The translations under genes were made by a program, and so were the position numbers. From NCBI RefSeq assembly GCF_036226685.1, contig NZ_CP109009.1:682001-746000 (forward strand): 64,000 nucleotides of DNA, written 5' to 3'. Shown here one piece after another: positions 1 through 8,555 of this stretch. Under the pieces are notes generated by a model. It was not told the DNA's origin. It ran no database searches and saw nothing but the letters and a program-made list of their open reading frames with translations. The stretch's first letter is position 1; each line of letters begins with the position of its first letter. This DNA comes from Streptomyces sp. NBC_00690 (GTDB lineage Bacteria > Actinomycetota > Actinomycetes > Streptomycetales > Streptomycetaceae).

Positions 1-185
1 CGGGCCGGCACCATGGTTGGGCCCCGGTCCGGCCGCCTACGTGTTCCCCCGGTGCTGCTGGCCCGCGCGGACCGGTCGTGGCTCGTTTCCTCGTCAGCAC
101 GGCGAGTGGCAGGACGAATGGGGGCGTAGCAAGGACAATTTGGCGCTGACAGTGGCCCGCACCGCTCCCAGCATCGAGGCTCGCC

Positions 186-576
186 ATGCACACCAGCGGC
201 CACAGCGTCCTGTACGACCCCACCGGATTGATCGAAGCAGGGCTTCCACTCGACCGCGAACCGTACGAGCGTCTCGTCAGCGCCGTCCTGGCCTGGACCG
301 GCAAGGATATGCTCGCGACACGCGACTACGAGCAGAGCGGCCTCCAACTGACCGGCCACGCCCGCGCTCGCCGCCGACGTCCGGCGCCAGGCCGCTGCCC
401 TGCCCTGGGACGACGGCCGCGGCGTCCTCGCCGACATCGTCTTCCGCGAAGCCAACAGCCGCCTGCCCGTCCCGCTCAAGGGCACCGCTCACTGCGTTCA
501 GAACCGTGCCCACCTCGCCCGCGTCCTCTACACCCGGCTGGACTGCCTCATCGGACCTGCCCCGGCCACTCCATAG
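186..576 (+). pseudogene. DUF6415-like protein, frameshifted
   Basis: The ORF starts at ATG 186 (MHTSGHSVLYDP...) and runs to the segment ending LTGHA. The conserved continuation (ALAADVRRQAAALPWDDG, then CVQNRAHLARVLYTRLD) is in the next frame and stops at TAG 574-576, so one frameshift lies near 360. Without it the protein would be about 129 residues. The C-terminal pattern resembles the small helical DUF6415 proteins often found near Streptomyces natural-product genes; that family call is from memory of the pattern and is tentative. No function is known. The lesion could be a sequencing error. Confidence 0.5.
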
Positions 577-614
577 CTGACGGAAAAAGCCAGAACGAGC
601 CCGGGGTGGTTTGT

Positions 615-977
615 CTACTTCGCGGCGGTGGCGTCGGTCGGAGGTTGCGTGTGTGCGGCTGGTGGGCGGGTGCGTTCGGTTTCGTCCTGTACGAGGAGGG
701 AGAGCAGTGAGGCCACGGGCAAGCCGGCTTCGGCGGGATGGCGCAGCACCTTGGCGGGATCGATGCGGTAGGTGTTCTGGCGTCCTTCGCGGGTGTGTGA
801 GAGGTACCCGTTCTGCTCCAGGTCGGAGATGATCCGTGATACGGCACGCTCGGTGAGTCGGCAGTGGGCGGCGATGTCACGGATACGGATGTTGGGATTG
901 TCGGCGATGGCTGCCAGCACGCGTGCGTGGCTGGTGATGAACGTCCATCCGGTGTGGGAGTCAGGTACTGCGGCCAT
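615..977 (-). CDS. Winged helix-turn-helix regulator (MarR/ArsR-like fold)
   Basis: A 120-residue protein starting at ATG 977 (MAAVPDSHTGW). Residues ~20-75 form a winged HTH: a helix with HARVLAAIADNPNIRIRDIA, a recognition-helix region TERAVSRIISDLEQNGYL, and a wing with TREGRQNTYRID. It probably binds DNA as a dimer. The C-terminal ~35 residues are Pro/Thr-rich and likely disordered. It faces away from the STAS gene at 1146, so the ~170-bp gap between them may hold divergent promoters. The ligand is unknown. An upstream start at 1007 is possible but 977 gives the usual spacing before the HTH. Confidence 0.75.
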   Translation of the reverse strand: MAAVPDSHTGWTFITSHARVLAAIADNPNIRIRDIAAHCRLTERAVSRIISDLEQNGYLSHTREGRQNTYRIDPAKVLRHPAEAGLPVASLLSLLVQDETERTRPPAAHTQPPTDATAAK

Positions 978-1145
978 AGCCAGCACTCTAGGCGACGCAG
1001 GTTGCATGACATACTTTTCCGGTAATCGACGGCGTGCTCCCGCAGGGGAGAGTCACAAAAGGAGCTTGAGGTGTCCTGGAACGAGGCCGCCTTGTCGACG
1101 TGCACGAGCAGCACCAGCGGGACGCTAACCCTGGAGGAGATCACT

Positions 1146-1475
1146 GTGCACGCCTCGCACCCACCCGTGGTGCGGCAGTACGAGTACCGCGGGGCCTGGG
1201 TGATCGCCGCCGCCGGCGACTACGACTTGGACTCGATCGCACCGCTGCGCCAGGCGCTGCACACCGCGGCGAGGCGCTATCCGAAGGTCGTCCTCGACGC
1301 CTCCGCTGTCACTTTCGCCGACTCGACGTTCCTGAACCTGCTGATCCTCACCCACCAGATGGGAACGCTGCGGGTGGTCGCACCCTCCGCGCAGGTACGA
1401 CGCCTCTGCGAGATCACTGGCGTCGACCGCTTCTTGGAGATGCGACAGACGATTGAGGAAGCAGCCGCCTCGTAA
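1146..1475 (+). CDS. STAS-domain anti-anti-sigma factor-like protein
   Basis: I chose GTG 1146 because GGAGGA lies about 8 bases upstream; this gives 109 residues, a single STAS domain. Visible features are the first strand WVIAAAGDYDLDSIAPLR, the central VVLDASAVTFADSTFLNLLI containing the D-S pair where SpoIIAA-type proteins are phosphorylated, and the C-terminal LCEITGVDRFLEM. Family members bind anti-sigma kinases (RsbW-type) and release a sigma factor when dephosphorylated. No partner kinase or sigma gene is adjacent, so the partner is unknown. Confidence 0.82.
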   Translation: MHASHPPVVRQYEYRGAWVIAAAGDYDLDSIAPLRQALHTAARRYPKVVLDASAVTFADSTFLNLLILTHQMGTLRVVAPSAQVRRLCEITGVDRFLEMRQTIEEAAAS

Positions 1476-1535
1476 CCCACCGCGCCGTTCTCTGAACCTC
1501 GGCCTCCCGGCCAGGAACCGGCCGGGCTGTGGCTG

Positions 1536-2510
1536 ATGACGGCCACCTCGGAGCTGCACGCATCCGAGCTGGTGGTCTACCACGGCCAGAAGGAAGCCGC
1601 CCGCCACGAACGGCTGATTGCCAAAGGCCAGGTCCGACTGAATCTGGACCGCTACCTGGAAGCCCTGGCCAGAAAGCCCGGCGCGTTTCCCGGAGCGACG
1701 GCGCTCGAACAGGCCCGGTCGGCAGGAAAGTTCACCCCTGTCCACGACGCGTGGTGGGCGGCGGCCTGCAAGGCTCACGGAGACCGGGACGGCACGCGGG
1801 CCCTGATCGAAGTACTCCTGCTTGGCCGCCACATCGCCCACGAGCATCTGGTCGCCGGGCTCGCCGCAGCCTTACGAGCCGGCGCCCTGACCGCGGACGC
1901 GGTCGCCCTGGAAGCGCGGAAAGCGGCTGAAGCCGACGAGGTCGTTGCCCCTCTCGCTCCGGCGGAGCCGGAACGGGCCAATGTGACCTTCCCGACCGAA
2001 CGGCGGCTGACCCAACTGCCGCCCGACACCCGGCCGCTGCCCTCGGTTGCGGCCTACGACCAGCTGCTACGACAGAGGCAGCCGGCCGAACCGCACCGCC
2101 ACCCAGGGAGAGATGCCGTGACGTTCACACGCCACCGCGGCCTGACCGAACAGGCAGCCGACGCCGCCGTGGACCAAGCCTGCCGGATGCTCAGGCTGCC
2201 CACCATCCGGGCCCAGTTCCCCGCGCTTGCCGAGGCAGCCGCCCGCGACCAGATGTCCTACCGCGGGTTCCTCGCCGAACTGCTGATGGTCGAATGCGAC
2301 GACCGGGCCCGCCGACGCTCCGAGCGACGGATCAAGGCCGCGGCTTCCCGAGGGAGAAGTAACTGCGAGCCTTCGATTTCGAGGCCAACCCCCACATCGA
2401 CCCCGCCGTCATCCACTCCCTCGCCACCTGCGAAGGGGTCAGGAAGGGCCTGCCGCTCTGCCTGATCGGCGACTCGGGAACCGGCAAGTCGCACCTGCTG
2501 TCGCGCTCGA
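1536..2510 (+). pseudogene. IS21-type remnant: IstA C-terminus running into IstB N-terminus
   Basis: Residues 1-130 match the C-terminal part of IS21 transposases (SELVVYHGQKEAARHERL, then RYLEALARKPGAFPGATALE). There is no stop before an IstB-like segment begins at GTG 2118 (VTFTRHRGLTEQAADAAVDQ). After RRSERRIKAA the frame shifts and an IstB ATPase segment continues through an in-frame TAA to a Walker A motif GDSGTGKSHLL near 2480, then disappears. The IstA N-terminal half and catalytic domain are missing upstream. This is a dead fragment. IstA and IstB being in one uninterrupted frame suggests loss of the istA stop. Confidence 0.7.
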
Positions 2511-2561
2511 GACCGAGGCCGCCCGCCCCGGCTGGCCTTCCCCGATCAGGTTCTGGCCACT

Positions 2562-2804
2562 GTGCTCCACCTACGGGCTGCCCTGGCCTCAGAACCTCTC
2601 GCGGTACTTTTCGGCACCAGCCGCACCCCCATGCACCGCATCCTCCTGAAGAACCGGCGACTGCTCGAGACGCGAGCCCCCACCCGAAAGGGAGCGCTCG
2701 ACGGGGGCTACCTCGCAGTAACTGCCTTGCTGGGCATGGGCGCTAGCTTGTGGGCTTCGGCGACGACGGCGCTCCAACTGAACTCGTTGTTGTCGCTGAA
2801 GTAG
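2562..2804 (+). pseudogene. Possible transposase N-terminal HTH fragment
   Basis: A short stretch reads LASEPLAVLFGTSRTPMHRI LLKNRR (shown in two pieces), the pattern of the N-terminal helix-turn-helix of DDE transposases that act on TIR ends. No start or catalytic part is present, and the 3' half overlaps the end of the opposite-strand hydrolase. It adjoins the IS21 debris, which fits a mobile-element graveyard. Low certainty. Confidence 0.3.
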
Positions 2805-4540
2805 TAGTAGGTGGCGCCGTTCGGCATCATCGCGACGGTGATGCCGCCGTATCCCGACATGAACGGTACGTAGAAGGGGCTGGTGTAGGCGGGATTGTCG
2901 GCGGAGGTGAACTTCTTTCCCCAGAAGCCGTTCTGGTACTTCATGGGCTTGGTGCCGGTGGTGGTCATGCCCCGGTCCTGCGGTGTGCGTTGCATGGTGG
3001 CCGCGAGCAGTTTCGGGTCGAGTATCTGCGTGCCGTTGACGGTGCCGTGGTCGTTGTTGAGGAATTTCGCGAACCGGGCGACGGAGTCCTGCGTCCAGAA
3101 CATGCCGTAGCCGCCGAAGGGTGCCCCGCTGGGGCTGTTGTCGGTGCGGGAGGAGACGAGGGAGTCGGGCCCGACTCCGATGGGTTCGAGCACGTCGTCA
3201 CGGAGCATGTCGAAGATGTCGGCGTCCGAATCGGTCTTGTCCTGGAGGTAGTTGTCCATCGCGCGGGCGGCGAGGAAGGTGTCCGAGGTGTGATAGACCC
3301 ACTTGCTGCCGGGGTTGGCCTTACGCGGGAAGGACAGGGCGAGACGCATCCTGTCGGCGTAGGACTCGGCTGCGAAGAAGTCCGCCATGGTGCGGCCCGA
3401 TTCGTCGGCCTCGTAGCCGCGCGAAGTGTAGTTCCCGGTGGCCATGTCGAGGGTGTGGTCGAGGGTGACGCCCCTCCAGGCAGTGTTGCAGGTGGTCTCG
3501 GGGATTCGGTCGGAGAGCTTCTGCTTGGCCACGGCCGGGCCGTATCGCTGCGCCAGACGCAGCATGGCGGTTCCCGCAAACGCCGACTTCGCCGTCGAGT
3601 ACGAAGGCAGCAGCATCTGGCCGCAGAACGGGTACTCCCCGCGCCGGGTCCGGCAGTTGCCCACATAGTGGACTCCGCCGAAGTAGACGCCGAAGGTGCT
3701 CAGCGCGGACGGCGTGATGCCGGAGCCGAACTTCGCCACGTCCACCCCACTGTCCGGGTAGTCGGTGGCCAGCGCCGAGAGGGGCTTGGCCGGGAGCCGG
3801 TCCTTGGCCTCGGAGGCGTACGCGTCGCGCAGGTTCCCGGCGCTGTCGACGGGGCCGGGCCGGTAGTCGGCCGGTACCTGGCCCCACATGTCGAACTGGA
3901 AGTACTCGCAGGTCTCCGTGGTGATCTGGTAGCGGACTTCGGAGATCGATGTGGCGTCGAAGAGGAACATCAGGGCGCCGTTGTGCACGCAGTTGGCGTT
4001 GCGCTCGACGAGCGCGAACGGCAGGGAGGCACGGGTGCGTTCGCCGTCGCCGTCCTCGCTCCACGCGCGGCCGGGTCCCACCGCCAGGTTCCACGCCTGG
4101 TTCCCCGTGTACTGCAACCCGCGCTTCGCCGGGACGAGGTGGCTGCCGTTCTGCACGAGTGCGATGTCGACCGGTGGCAGGTGCCGGGTTGCCGCCGTGT
4201 CTCCATATCCGTGCGGGTCCTTCAGCGCGCGGAAACCGCCGGCGGTGGAGAGGCCTGCGAGGGTGAGGGTGCCTTCGAAGCTGTGGGTGGGTGGTGCCGC
4301 TTGCGCGGGCAGGGCGAAGGCGCTGTCGGGCACGGTGTCCTCGGCGCTGCCCCCGGTGAGTTGGCCGGCGGTGAGTTCGGTCCGGTTCACCGCACCGCTT
4401 CCGGTCAGCGGATCACCCGGTACGGGTGCGGTTGCGGCGGGCGCCGCCATCGTCGGCAGCGGGACGGCGAACAGCCCCGCGAGCACGGCGGCAGTGGCGA
4501 CGGCACGGCGTAGCCGTCGAGTGTGGAACGGTCTTGGCAT
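2708..4540 (-). CDS. Secreted beta-lactamase-fold serine hydrolase
   Basis: 610 residues. The N-terminus has a Tat/Sec-like signal (MPRPFHTRRLRRAV, hydrophobic AVLAGLFAVPLPTMA, cleavage near residue 32). The C-terminal half has the class C beta-lactamase/DD-peptidase fold: nucleophile motif STAK at 315-318, Tyr motif YHTS at 416-419, and SGYGG at 562-566 where the KTG-like strand would be. About 280 residues precede the catalytic domain, longer than EstB or AmpC enzymes, and form an unrecognised extracellular module. Substrate unknown: peptide, ester or amide hydrolysis outside the cell. It stands alone, transcribed away from the IS debris. Not an obvious resistance enzyme because KTG is replaced. 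Confidence 0.85.
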   Translation of the reverse strand: MPRPFHTRRLRRAVATAAVLAGLFAVPLPTMAAPAATAPVPGDPLTGSGAVNRTELTAGQLTGGSAEDTVPDSAFALPAQAAPPTHSFEGTLTLAGLSTAGGFRALKDPHGYGDTAATRHLPPVDIALVQNGSHLVPAKRGLQYTGNQAWNLAVGPGRAWSEDGDGERTRASLPFALVERNANCVHNGALMFLFDATSISEVRYQITTETCEYFQFDMWGQVPADYRPGPVDSAGNLRDAYASEAKDRLPAKPLSALATDYPDSGVDVAKFGSGITPSALSTFGVYFGGVHYVGNCRTRRGEYPFCGQMLLPSYSTAKSAFAGTAMLRLAQRYGPAVAKQKLSDRIPETTCNTAWRGVTLDHTLDMATGNYTSRGYEADESGRTMADFFAAESYADRMRLALSFPRKANPGSKWVYHTSDTFLAARAMDNYLQDKTDSDADIFDMLRDDVLEPIGVGPDSLVSSRTDNSPSGAPFGGYGMFWTQDSVARFAKFLNNDHGTVNGTQILDPKLLAATMQRTPQDRGMTTTGTKPMKYQNGFWGKKFTSADNPAYTSPFYVPFMSGYGGITVAMMPNGATYYYFSDNNEFSWSAVVAEAHKLAPMPSKAVTAR

Positions 4541-4748
4541 GGTCCGAGGTCCTCTCGGGCTGGCGGCTGGTGCGGGATATCGCCGAATGGTGGGGCGCGC
4601 CGGGGCCGTCGTCCAATGCCTGCCCGGTCTGGCCAGGCTGCTTGCCAGGCATACCTCCAGCTCTCCTTGGCCCTGTCGGCCGTCGGGTCTGCGTGCGGTC
4701 GCGCTTGGCGTCGTGGTGAGGGCCCTGGTCTGGAGTCGTCGCTGCAGT

Positions 4749-5645
4749 TCACAGTCGGGCGGCGACTTGTGGCCCGTACCGCTCGACGCAGTAGCGTGAC
4801 AACCCGACCGCGAATGCCTCGATGCTGTGCAGCGCGTAGTGGCTGGCGTCCCACGCCGCGTGCAGGTGGATCTGAAGCGGTTCGCCCGTGCTGTCGAGGA
4901 TCAGCAGCGGGTGCAGGTCGAAGCGGGGATCGTCGGAGACCACCGCGACACCATGGCCCGAAGCCGCCATGGCCTGTGCGACGTGCGGGGTGTCGCATTC
5001 GAGCACGATGTCGTACGAGGCGTCCGCGCACTGCACGGCATGGTCCAGGATGCGTCGGGTGCCGTGCACCGGGGTGAGGACGATGAGGGGCTCCGCGGCG
5101 AGTTCCCCAATAGTGACGCGGTCCCGGTCCGCCCAGGCATGGTCGGCACGGACGTAGGCCCACAGCGGCAGGCGGGCAACCGGGATTCCGGCGAAACGGC
5201 GCCGCAGAGATGCCGAGGAAATGGCTACATCAGCGCCCCTCGCAAGGGCCTGGTACGCAAGTGCGGGACTCTCCGCCTGCACGGTGACGAGCGGATCCTC
5301 CGGCCCCCAGGTGGCCAGGAACGGCGCGATCACGTCGGTGATGGTGGTGGGCGGCGCCGCCACAGTGATCCGCATGGTACGACCGGCAGCCAGCGCACCG
5401 ACCGCGGCCGCGGCGGCGTCCGCGCGGGCGACCAGGTCGCGGGCCAGGGGAAGGAAGCGCCGGCCGGCCGCCGTCAGGACCAGCCGGTTGCCGCCGCGGT
5501 CGAAGAGCGTCATCCCCACGGTCCCTTCCAGACTGCGCAGTTGGCGCGACAGCGAGGGCTGGGCGACGCGGACCACTTCGGCAGCCTTGGTGACGGAACC
5601 GGTCTCCACGATGGTCAGGAAGTAGCGCAGCACTCGGATTTCCAT
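4749..5645 (-). CDS. LysR-family transcriptional regulator
   Basis: 298 residues from ATG 5645. Residues 1-60 are the LysR HTH (EIRVLRYFLTIVETGSVTKA then AQPSLSRQLRSLE), followed by a linker helix and a periplasmic-binding-protein-like effector domain to the C-terminus. It is divergent from the nitrilase-permease pair at 5838, separated by ~190 bp holding a 19-bp palindrome (5685-5703). This is the classical LysR arrangement: autorepression and ligand-dependent activation of the divergent operon. The likely inducer is the substrate or product of that nitrilase; its chemistry cannot be read from sequence. Confidence 0.92.
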   Translation of the reverse strand: MEIRVLRYFLTIVETGSVTKAAEVVRVAQPSLSRQLRSLEGTVGMTLFDRGGNRLVLTAAGRRFLPLARDLVARADAAAAAVGALAAGRTMRITVAAPPTTITDVIAPFLATWGPEDPLVTVQAESPALAYQALARGADVAISSASLRRRFAGIPVARLPLWAYVRADHAWADRDRVTIGELAAEPLIVLTPVHGTRRILDHAVQCADASYDIVLECDTPHVAQAMAASGHGVAVVSDDPRFDLHPLLILDSTGEPLQIHLHAAWDASHYALHSIEAFAVGLSRYCVERYGPQVAARL

Positions 5646-5684
5646 AGCGGTGGTCCCTCGGGAGACGGAGGTGGCATGACGTCT

Positions 5685-5703
5685 TCATGCCTCAAAGGCA
5701 TGA
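5685..5703. promoter_or_regulatory. Candidate LysR operator (19-bp palindrome)
   Basis: A perfect inverted repeat TCATGCCT-CAA-AGGCATGA with a 3-nt centre, 40 bp upstream of the LysR start and 135 bp upstream of the nitrilase. It contains the T-N11-A geometry of LysR recognition sites (ATGCCT CAA AGGCAT). Assignment to the adjacent regulator is inferred from position. Confidence 0.6.
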
Positions 5704-5837
5704 TTATCAACCCTCACAAGTATTTGAGGCTATGGCTGACTGGTCGCATTCTTACCGCACCGGAATCTTTGGCTACCGGCGCCCGAATCTCCGTCGACTT
5801 CTTCTCAACCCTCCCTTCGATTGGCTGGTGTTCCCGC

Positions 5838-6716
5838 ATGGCCCGCCCCCTGCCCCTGATCCTCGCCCAGGCGCCCGGCCGCCCGGCCGACGACCTCGCA
5901 GGCTTTGCCGCCGACGTGGAGCGGCGCGTCAATATGCGCCCACCCGGCGCCCTCGTCGTCTACCCCGAACTGCACCTCGGCGAGAGCGCCCCCGGCGACC
6001 TCGCCGCCCCAGAGGATGCCGCCGAGCCGCTCGACGGCAAACGCGATGCGGCCTTCGCCAAGCTCGCGGGGGACCTGGGCATCTGGCTGGTACCCGGCAG
6101 CGTCTACGAGCGAGGCACCGACGACCGCATCCACAACACGGCGCCCGTCTACTCGCCGCAGGGCGAGCGCCTCGCCGCGTACCGCAAGATCTGCCCGTGG
6201 CGCCCCTACGAGACGACCACACCCGGCAACCGGTTCGAGGTCGTCGACCTCGCCGGGGTCGGCCGCATCGGACTGTCCATCTGCTACGACACCTGGTTCC
6301 CAGAGATCTCCCGCCATCTGGCCTGGATGGGCGCAGAGCTGATCGTCAACGTGGTCCGCACGCCGACGAGCGACCGCGCGCAGGAAGTCGTCCTCAGCCG
6401 CGCCAACGCCATCTCCAATCAGGTCTTCGTCGCCAGCGTCAACTCCGCCGCCCCATCCGGGATTGGCCGCAGCCTCGTCATCGATCCACAGGGCACGGTG
6501 CGCGCCGAAGCCGTCGACGCCGGCGACTCCACCCTCACCGACGTGATCGACCTCGACGAGGTCAGCAACGTCCGCCGCTACGGCACCGCCGGTCTCAACC
6601 GGATCTGGGACCAATTCCGCCCCGGCGACCCAGCCCTCGAGCTCCCGCTGTACGGGGGCCGCATCGACCCCGCCACCTGGAACCCCGCCCACACCACCGA
6701 GGAGCCACCACAATGA
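5838..6716 (+). CDS. Carbon-nitrogen hydrolase (nitrilase superfamily amidase)
   Basis: 292 residues from ATG 5838. The nitrilase catalytic triad is visible: Glu44 (VVYPELHLGE), Lys117 (YRKICPW) and Cys149 (LSICYDTWFPE). The family hydrolyses amide or nitrile C-N bonds in small molecules in the cytoplasm. The stop overlaps the permease start (ATGA), so the two are translationally coupled: substrate uptake followed by hydrolysis. The divergent LysR regulator supports an inducible catabolic unit. Branch (aliphatic amidase, N-carbamoyl hydrolase or other) cannot be fixed. Confidence 0.9.
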   Translation: MARPLPLILAQAPGRPADDLAGFAADVERRVNMRPPGALVVYPELHLGESAPGDLAAPEDAAEPLDGKRDAAFAKLAGDLGIWLVPGSVYERGTDDRIHNTAPVYSPQGERLAAYRKICPWRPYETTTPGNRFEVVDLAGVGRIGLSICYDTWFPEISRHLAWMGAELIVNVVRTPTSDRAQEVVLSRANAISNQVFVASVNSAAPSGIGRSLVIDPQGTVRAEAVDAGDSTLTDVIDLDEVSNVRRYGTAGLNRIWDQFRPGDPALELPLYGGRIDPATWNPAHTTEEPPQ

Positions 6717-8083
6717 AGAGCGAGACAACTGGGAACACCATGAGACTGAAGGGCGACCTGAGCCTCGTCTCCGTCGTCCTCTTCGGCCTGGCCTACATCT
6801 CCCCCGGCATCGTCGTCACCATCTTCGGCGTGGTCGCCGCCACCAGCGGCGGCGTAGCCCCGACCGCGTTCGCCGTCGCCACCCTCGCGATGCTGCTCAC
6901 GGGGCTGAGTTACGCGAAGATGGCACGCGCCGTACCGGGCTCTGGCTCCGTGTACACCTACGCCCGCAGAATGCTCGACAGCCGCATCGGCTTCCTGTCC
7001 GGCTGGACGATGCTGCTCGACTACTTCTTCATCCCGATGGTCGGCTGGCTCATTACCGCGATCTACTTCAACGCCCAGTTCCCCGACGTGCCCAAGTGGG
7101 CCTGGCTGATCGTCTCGGTGGGCATCACCACCGGCATCAACGCCTTCGGCATGAAGCTCGCGGACCGCGTCAACAAGGTCCTGATGTTTGTCGCGTTGGG
7201 CTCGCTGGTCCTCTTCGCCACCCTGTGCGTCGTCTTCCTCGGCAAGCAAGGCTCCTCCGCCCCGGTCACCGACTCCCTCTGGAACTCCGGCACTTCGATC
7301 GGCGCCATCACCGCTGCCGCCGCCATCGCCGCCTACTCCTTCCTCGGCTTCGACGCTGTCTCCACCCTCGGCGAGGAGGCCAGGGGCGGGGCGAAAACGA
7401 TCGGCCGAGGCATTATCGGCTGCGTCATCGCCGCCGGTGCGATCTTCATCGTGCTGTCCTTCGTGATGCAACTGGTCCATCCCGGCGCGAAGTTCGCCGA
7501 CGTCGACGCGGCCGCCTACCACCTGAAGGTCCAAGTCGGCGGCGAGACGTACGCGGAGATCATCAACTTCGTCACCATCGCCGGATCCATCGCCTCCTGT
7601 ATAGCCCTGCAAGCCTCCGCTGCCCGCCTCATGTACGTCATGGGACGCGACGGCGCACTGCCTAAGGCCGTCTTCGGCAACCTGTCGAAGAAGACCGGCA
7701 TGCCTGTGCCGAACCTGCTGCTGACCGCGGCCGCCGGTGTCATCGCCATGAAACTCGACCTGACCACAGCCACCTCCTTCATCAACTTCGGCGCTTTCCT
7801 CGGCTTCGCCGTGGTGAACGTCTGCGTGATCGCCCACCTGGTCCGAGAGCGCAGACACGGCCGCACCCCCAACCTCTTCTCGTACCTGGTGATGCCGGCC
7901 ATCGGCGCTGGCGCGTCCCTCTACCTGCTCACGAAGCTCGGTGACGTCGCGCTCCAGATCGGCGGCGTCTGGCTGGCGATCGGCGTCGTCTACCTGGCCG
8001 TCCTGACCAAGGGCCTCCGCCGGCCCGCGCCGGAGATGACCTTCGACGACGACACCGCTGCCAGGGACAGAATCACCGCGTAG
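6713..8083 (+). CDS. APC-superfamily amino acid/amine permease
   Basis: 456 residues with about 12 hydrophobic segments. The first helix has the APC signature LAYISPGIVVTIFG, followed by YAKMARAVPGSGSVYTYARR typical of the second helix/loop; a central DAVSTLGEEARGGAKTIGRG is the conserved E-A-x-N/G loop after TM6. It should import an amino acid, polyamine or related nitrogen compound by proton symport. It overlaps the nitrilase by 4 nt, so its cargo is probably the nitrilase substrate. The sequence is complete. Confidence 0.9.
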   Translation: MKSETTGNTMRLKGDLSLVSVVLFGLAYISPGIVVTIFGVVAATSGGVAPTAFAVATLAMLLTGLSYAKMARAVPGSGSVYTYARRMLDSRIGFLSGWTMLLDYFFIPMVGWLITAIYFNAQFPDVPKWAWLIVSVGITTGINAFGMKLADRVNKVLMFVALGSLVLFATLCVVFLGKQGSSAPVTDSLWNSGTSIGAITAAAAIAAYSFLGFDAVSTLGEEARGGAKTIGRGIIGCVIAAGAIFIVLSFVMQLVHPGAKFADVDAAAYHLKVQVGGETYAEIINFVTIAGSIASCIALQASAARLMYVMGRDGALPKAVFGNLSKKTGMPVPNLLLTAAAGVIAMKLDLTTATSFINFGAFLGFAVVNVCVIAHLVRERRHGRTPNLFSYLVMPAIGAGASLYLLTKLGDVALQIGGVWLAIGVVYLAVLTKGLRRPAPEMTFDDDTAARDRITA

Positions 8084-8422
8084 CTCCCCTCCCTCGCCCG
8101 GGCTCGTCGTGCGGTGTGGCCGCCTTCGGGGTCCGGTCGCCTTCCTTGTCCTCGCGCGGCGGGTAGTGGTCATCGGCCAGGACCGGCGAGCCGGGCTCGC
8201 CGCGCAGGTGGCGGGCGACCTCGTCGGCGGAGCCGTCCTCGTCGACGGCGGTCACGATCAGTTCGTCGCCGTGGAAACGGGCCCAGACACGGGTGTCGAT
8301 CAGCTCGTTCGGGACCGAGTAGCGGACCGCTTCGACCGAGATCGTCGATTCCCAGGTGACCCGGCGGGTGGAGCCGAAGGTCGCGGTGAACGGCTCGCGC
8401 GGCAGCGGGTGCAGCCGCTGCC
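8073..8422 (-). pseudogene. IS21-family IstA fragment cut by the Tn3-like element
   Basis: The reading frame encodes TRRVTWESTISVEAVRYSVP and RVWARFHGDELIVTAV, the Mu-transposase C-terminal beta-barrel of IS21 IstA proteins, and ends GDRTPKAATP. It is cut at 8422, exactly where the transposon inverted repeat begins; the formal start lies inside the repeat. The upstream part of IstA is not found on the other side of the transposon. It is a different IstA subfamily from the intact copy at 33723. Confidence 0.65.
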
Positions 8423-8474
8423 GGGGTATCGCCGAGATACGGGTCAAAGGGGCAATGAGTTGATCTTGGAGCCC
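8423..8474 (+). repeat. Left terminal inverted repeat of Tn3-like element
   Basis: 52 bp beginning GGGGTATCGCCGAGATACGG; 50 of 52 bases match the right end, with mismatches at 8462 and 8469. Immediately inside lies the tnpA start region. Confidence 0.88.
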
Positions 8475-8555
8475 TGAGCGCCTCTCGGCCCGTCACCCGT
8501 TCGGCTCAGTGTCGTTGGTGTTGATGTTGTTGTCGTCTGGGCCCGGGGCGGGATT

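Noticed and set aside
2750..4513. Long plus-strand ORF (587 codons) antisense to the secreted hydrolase
   Set aside because: Its translation is Gly/Val/Arg-rich without conserved motifs, while the minus strand encodes signal peptide and catalytic motifs; it is a GC-bias shadow.
2708..4540. Calling the secreted hydrolase an antibiotic-resistance beta-lactamase
   Set aside because: It has STAK and a Tyr motif but a long extra N-terminal domain and no KTG; a peptidase or esterase role is at least as likely.
6578..8173. 531-codon minus-strand ORF across the permease
   Set aside because: Glu/Gly/Asp-rich shadow of a membrane-protein gene; no start with ribosome site.
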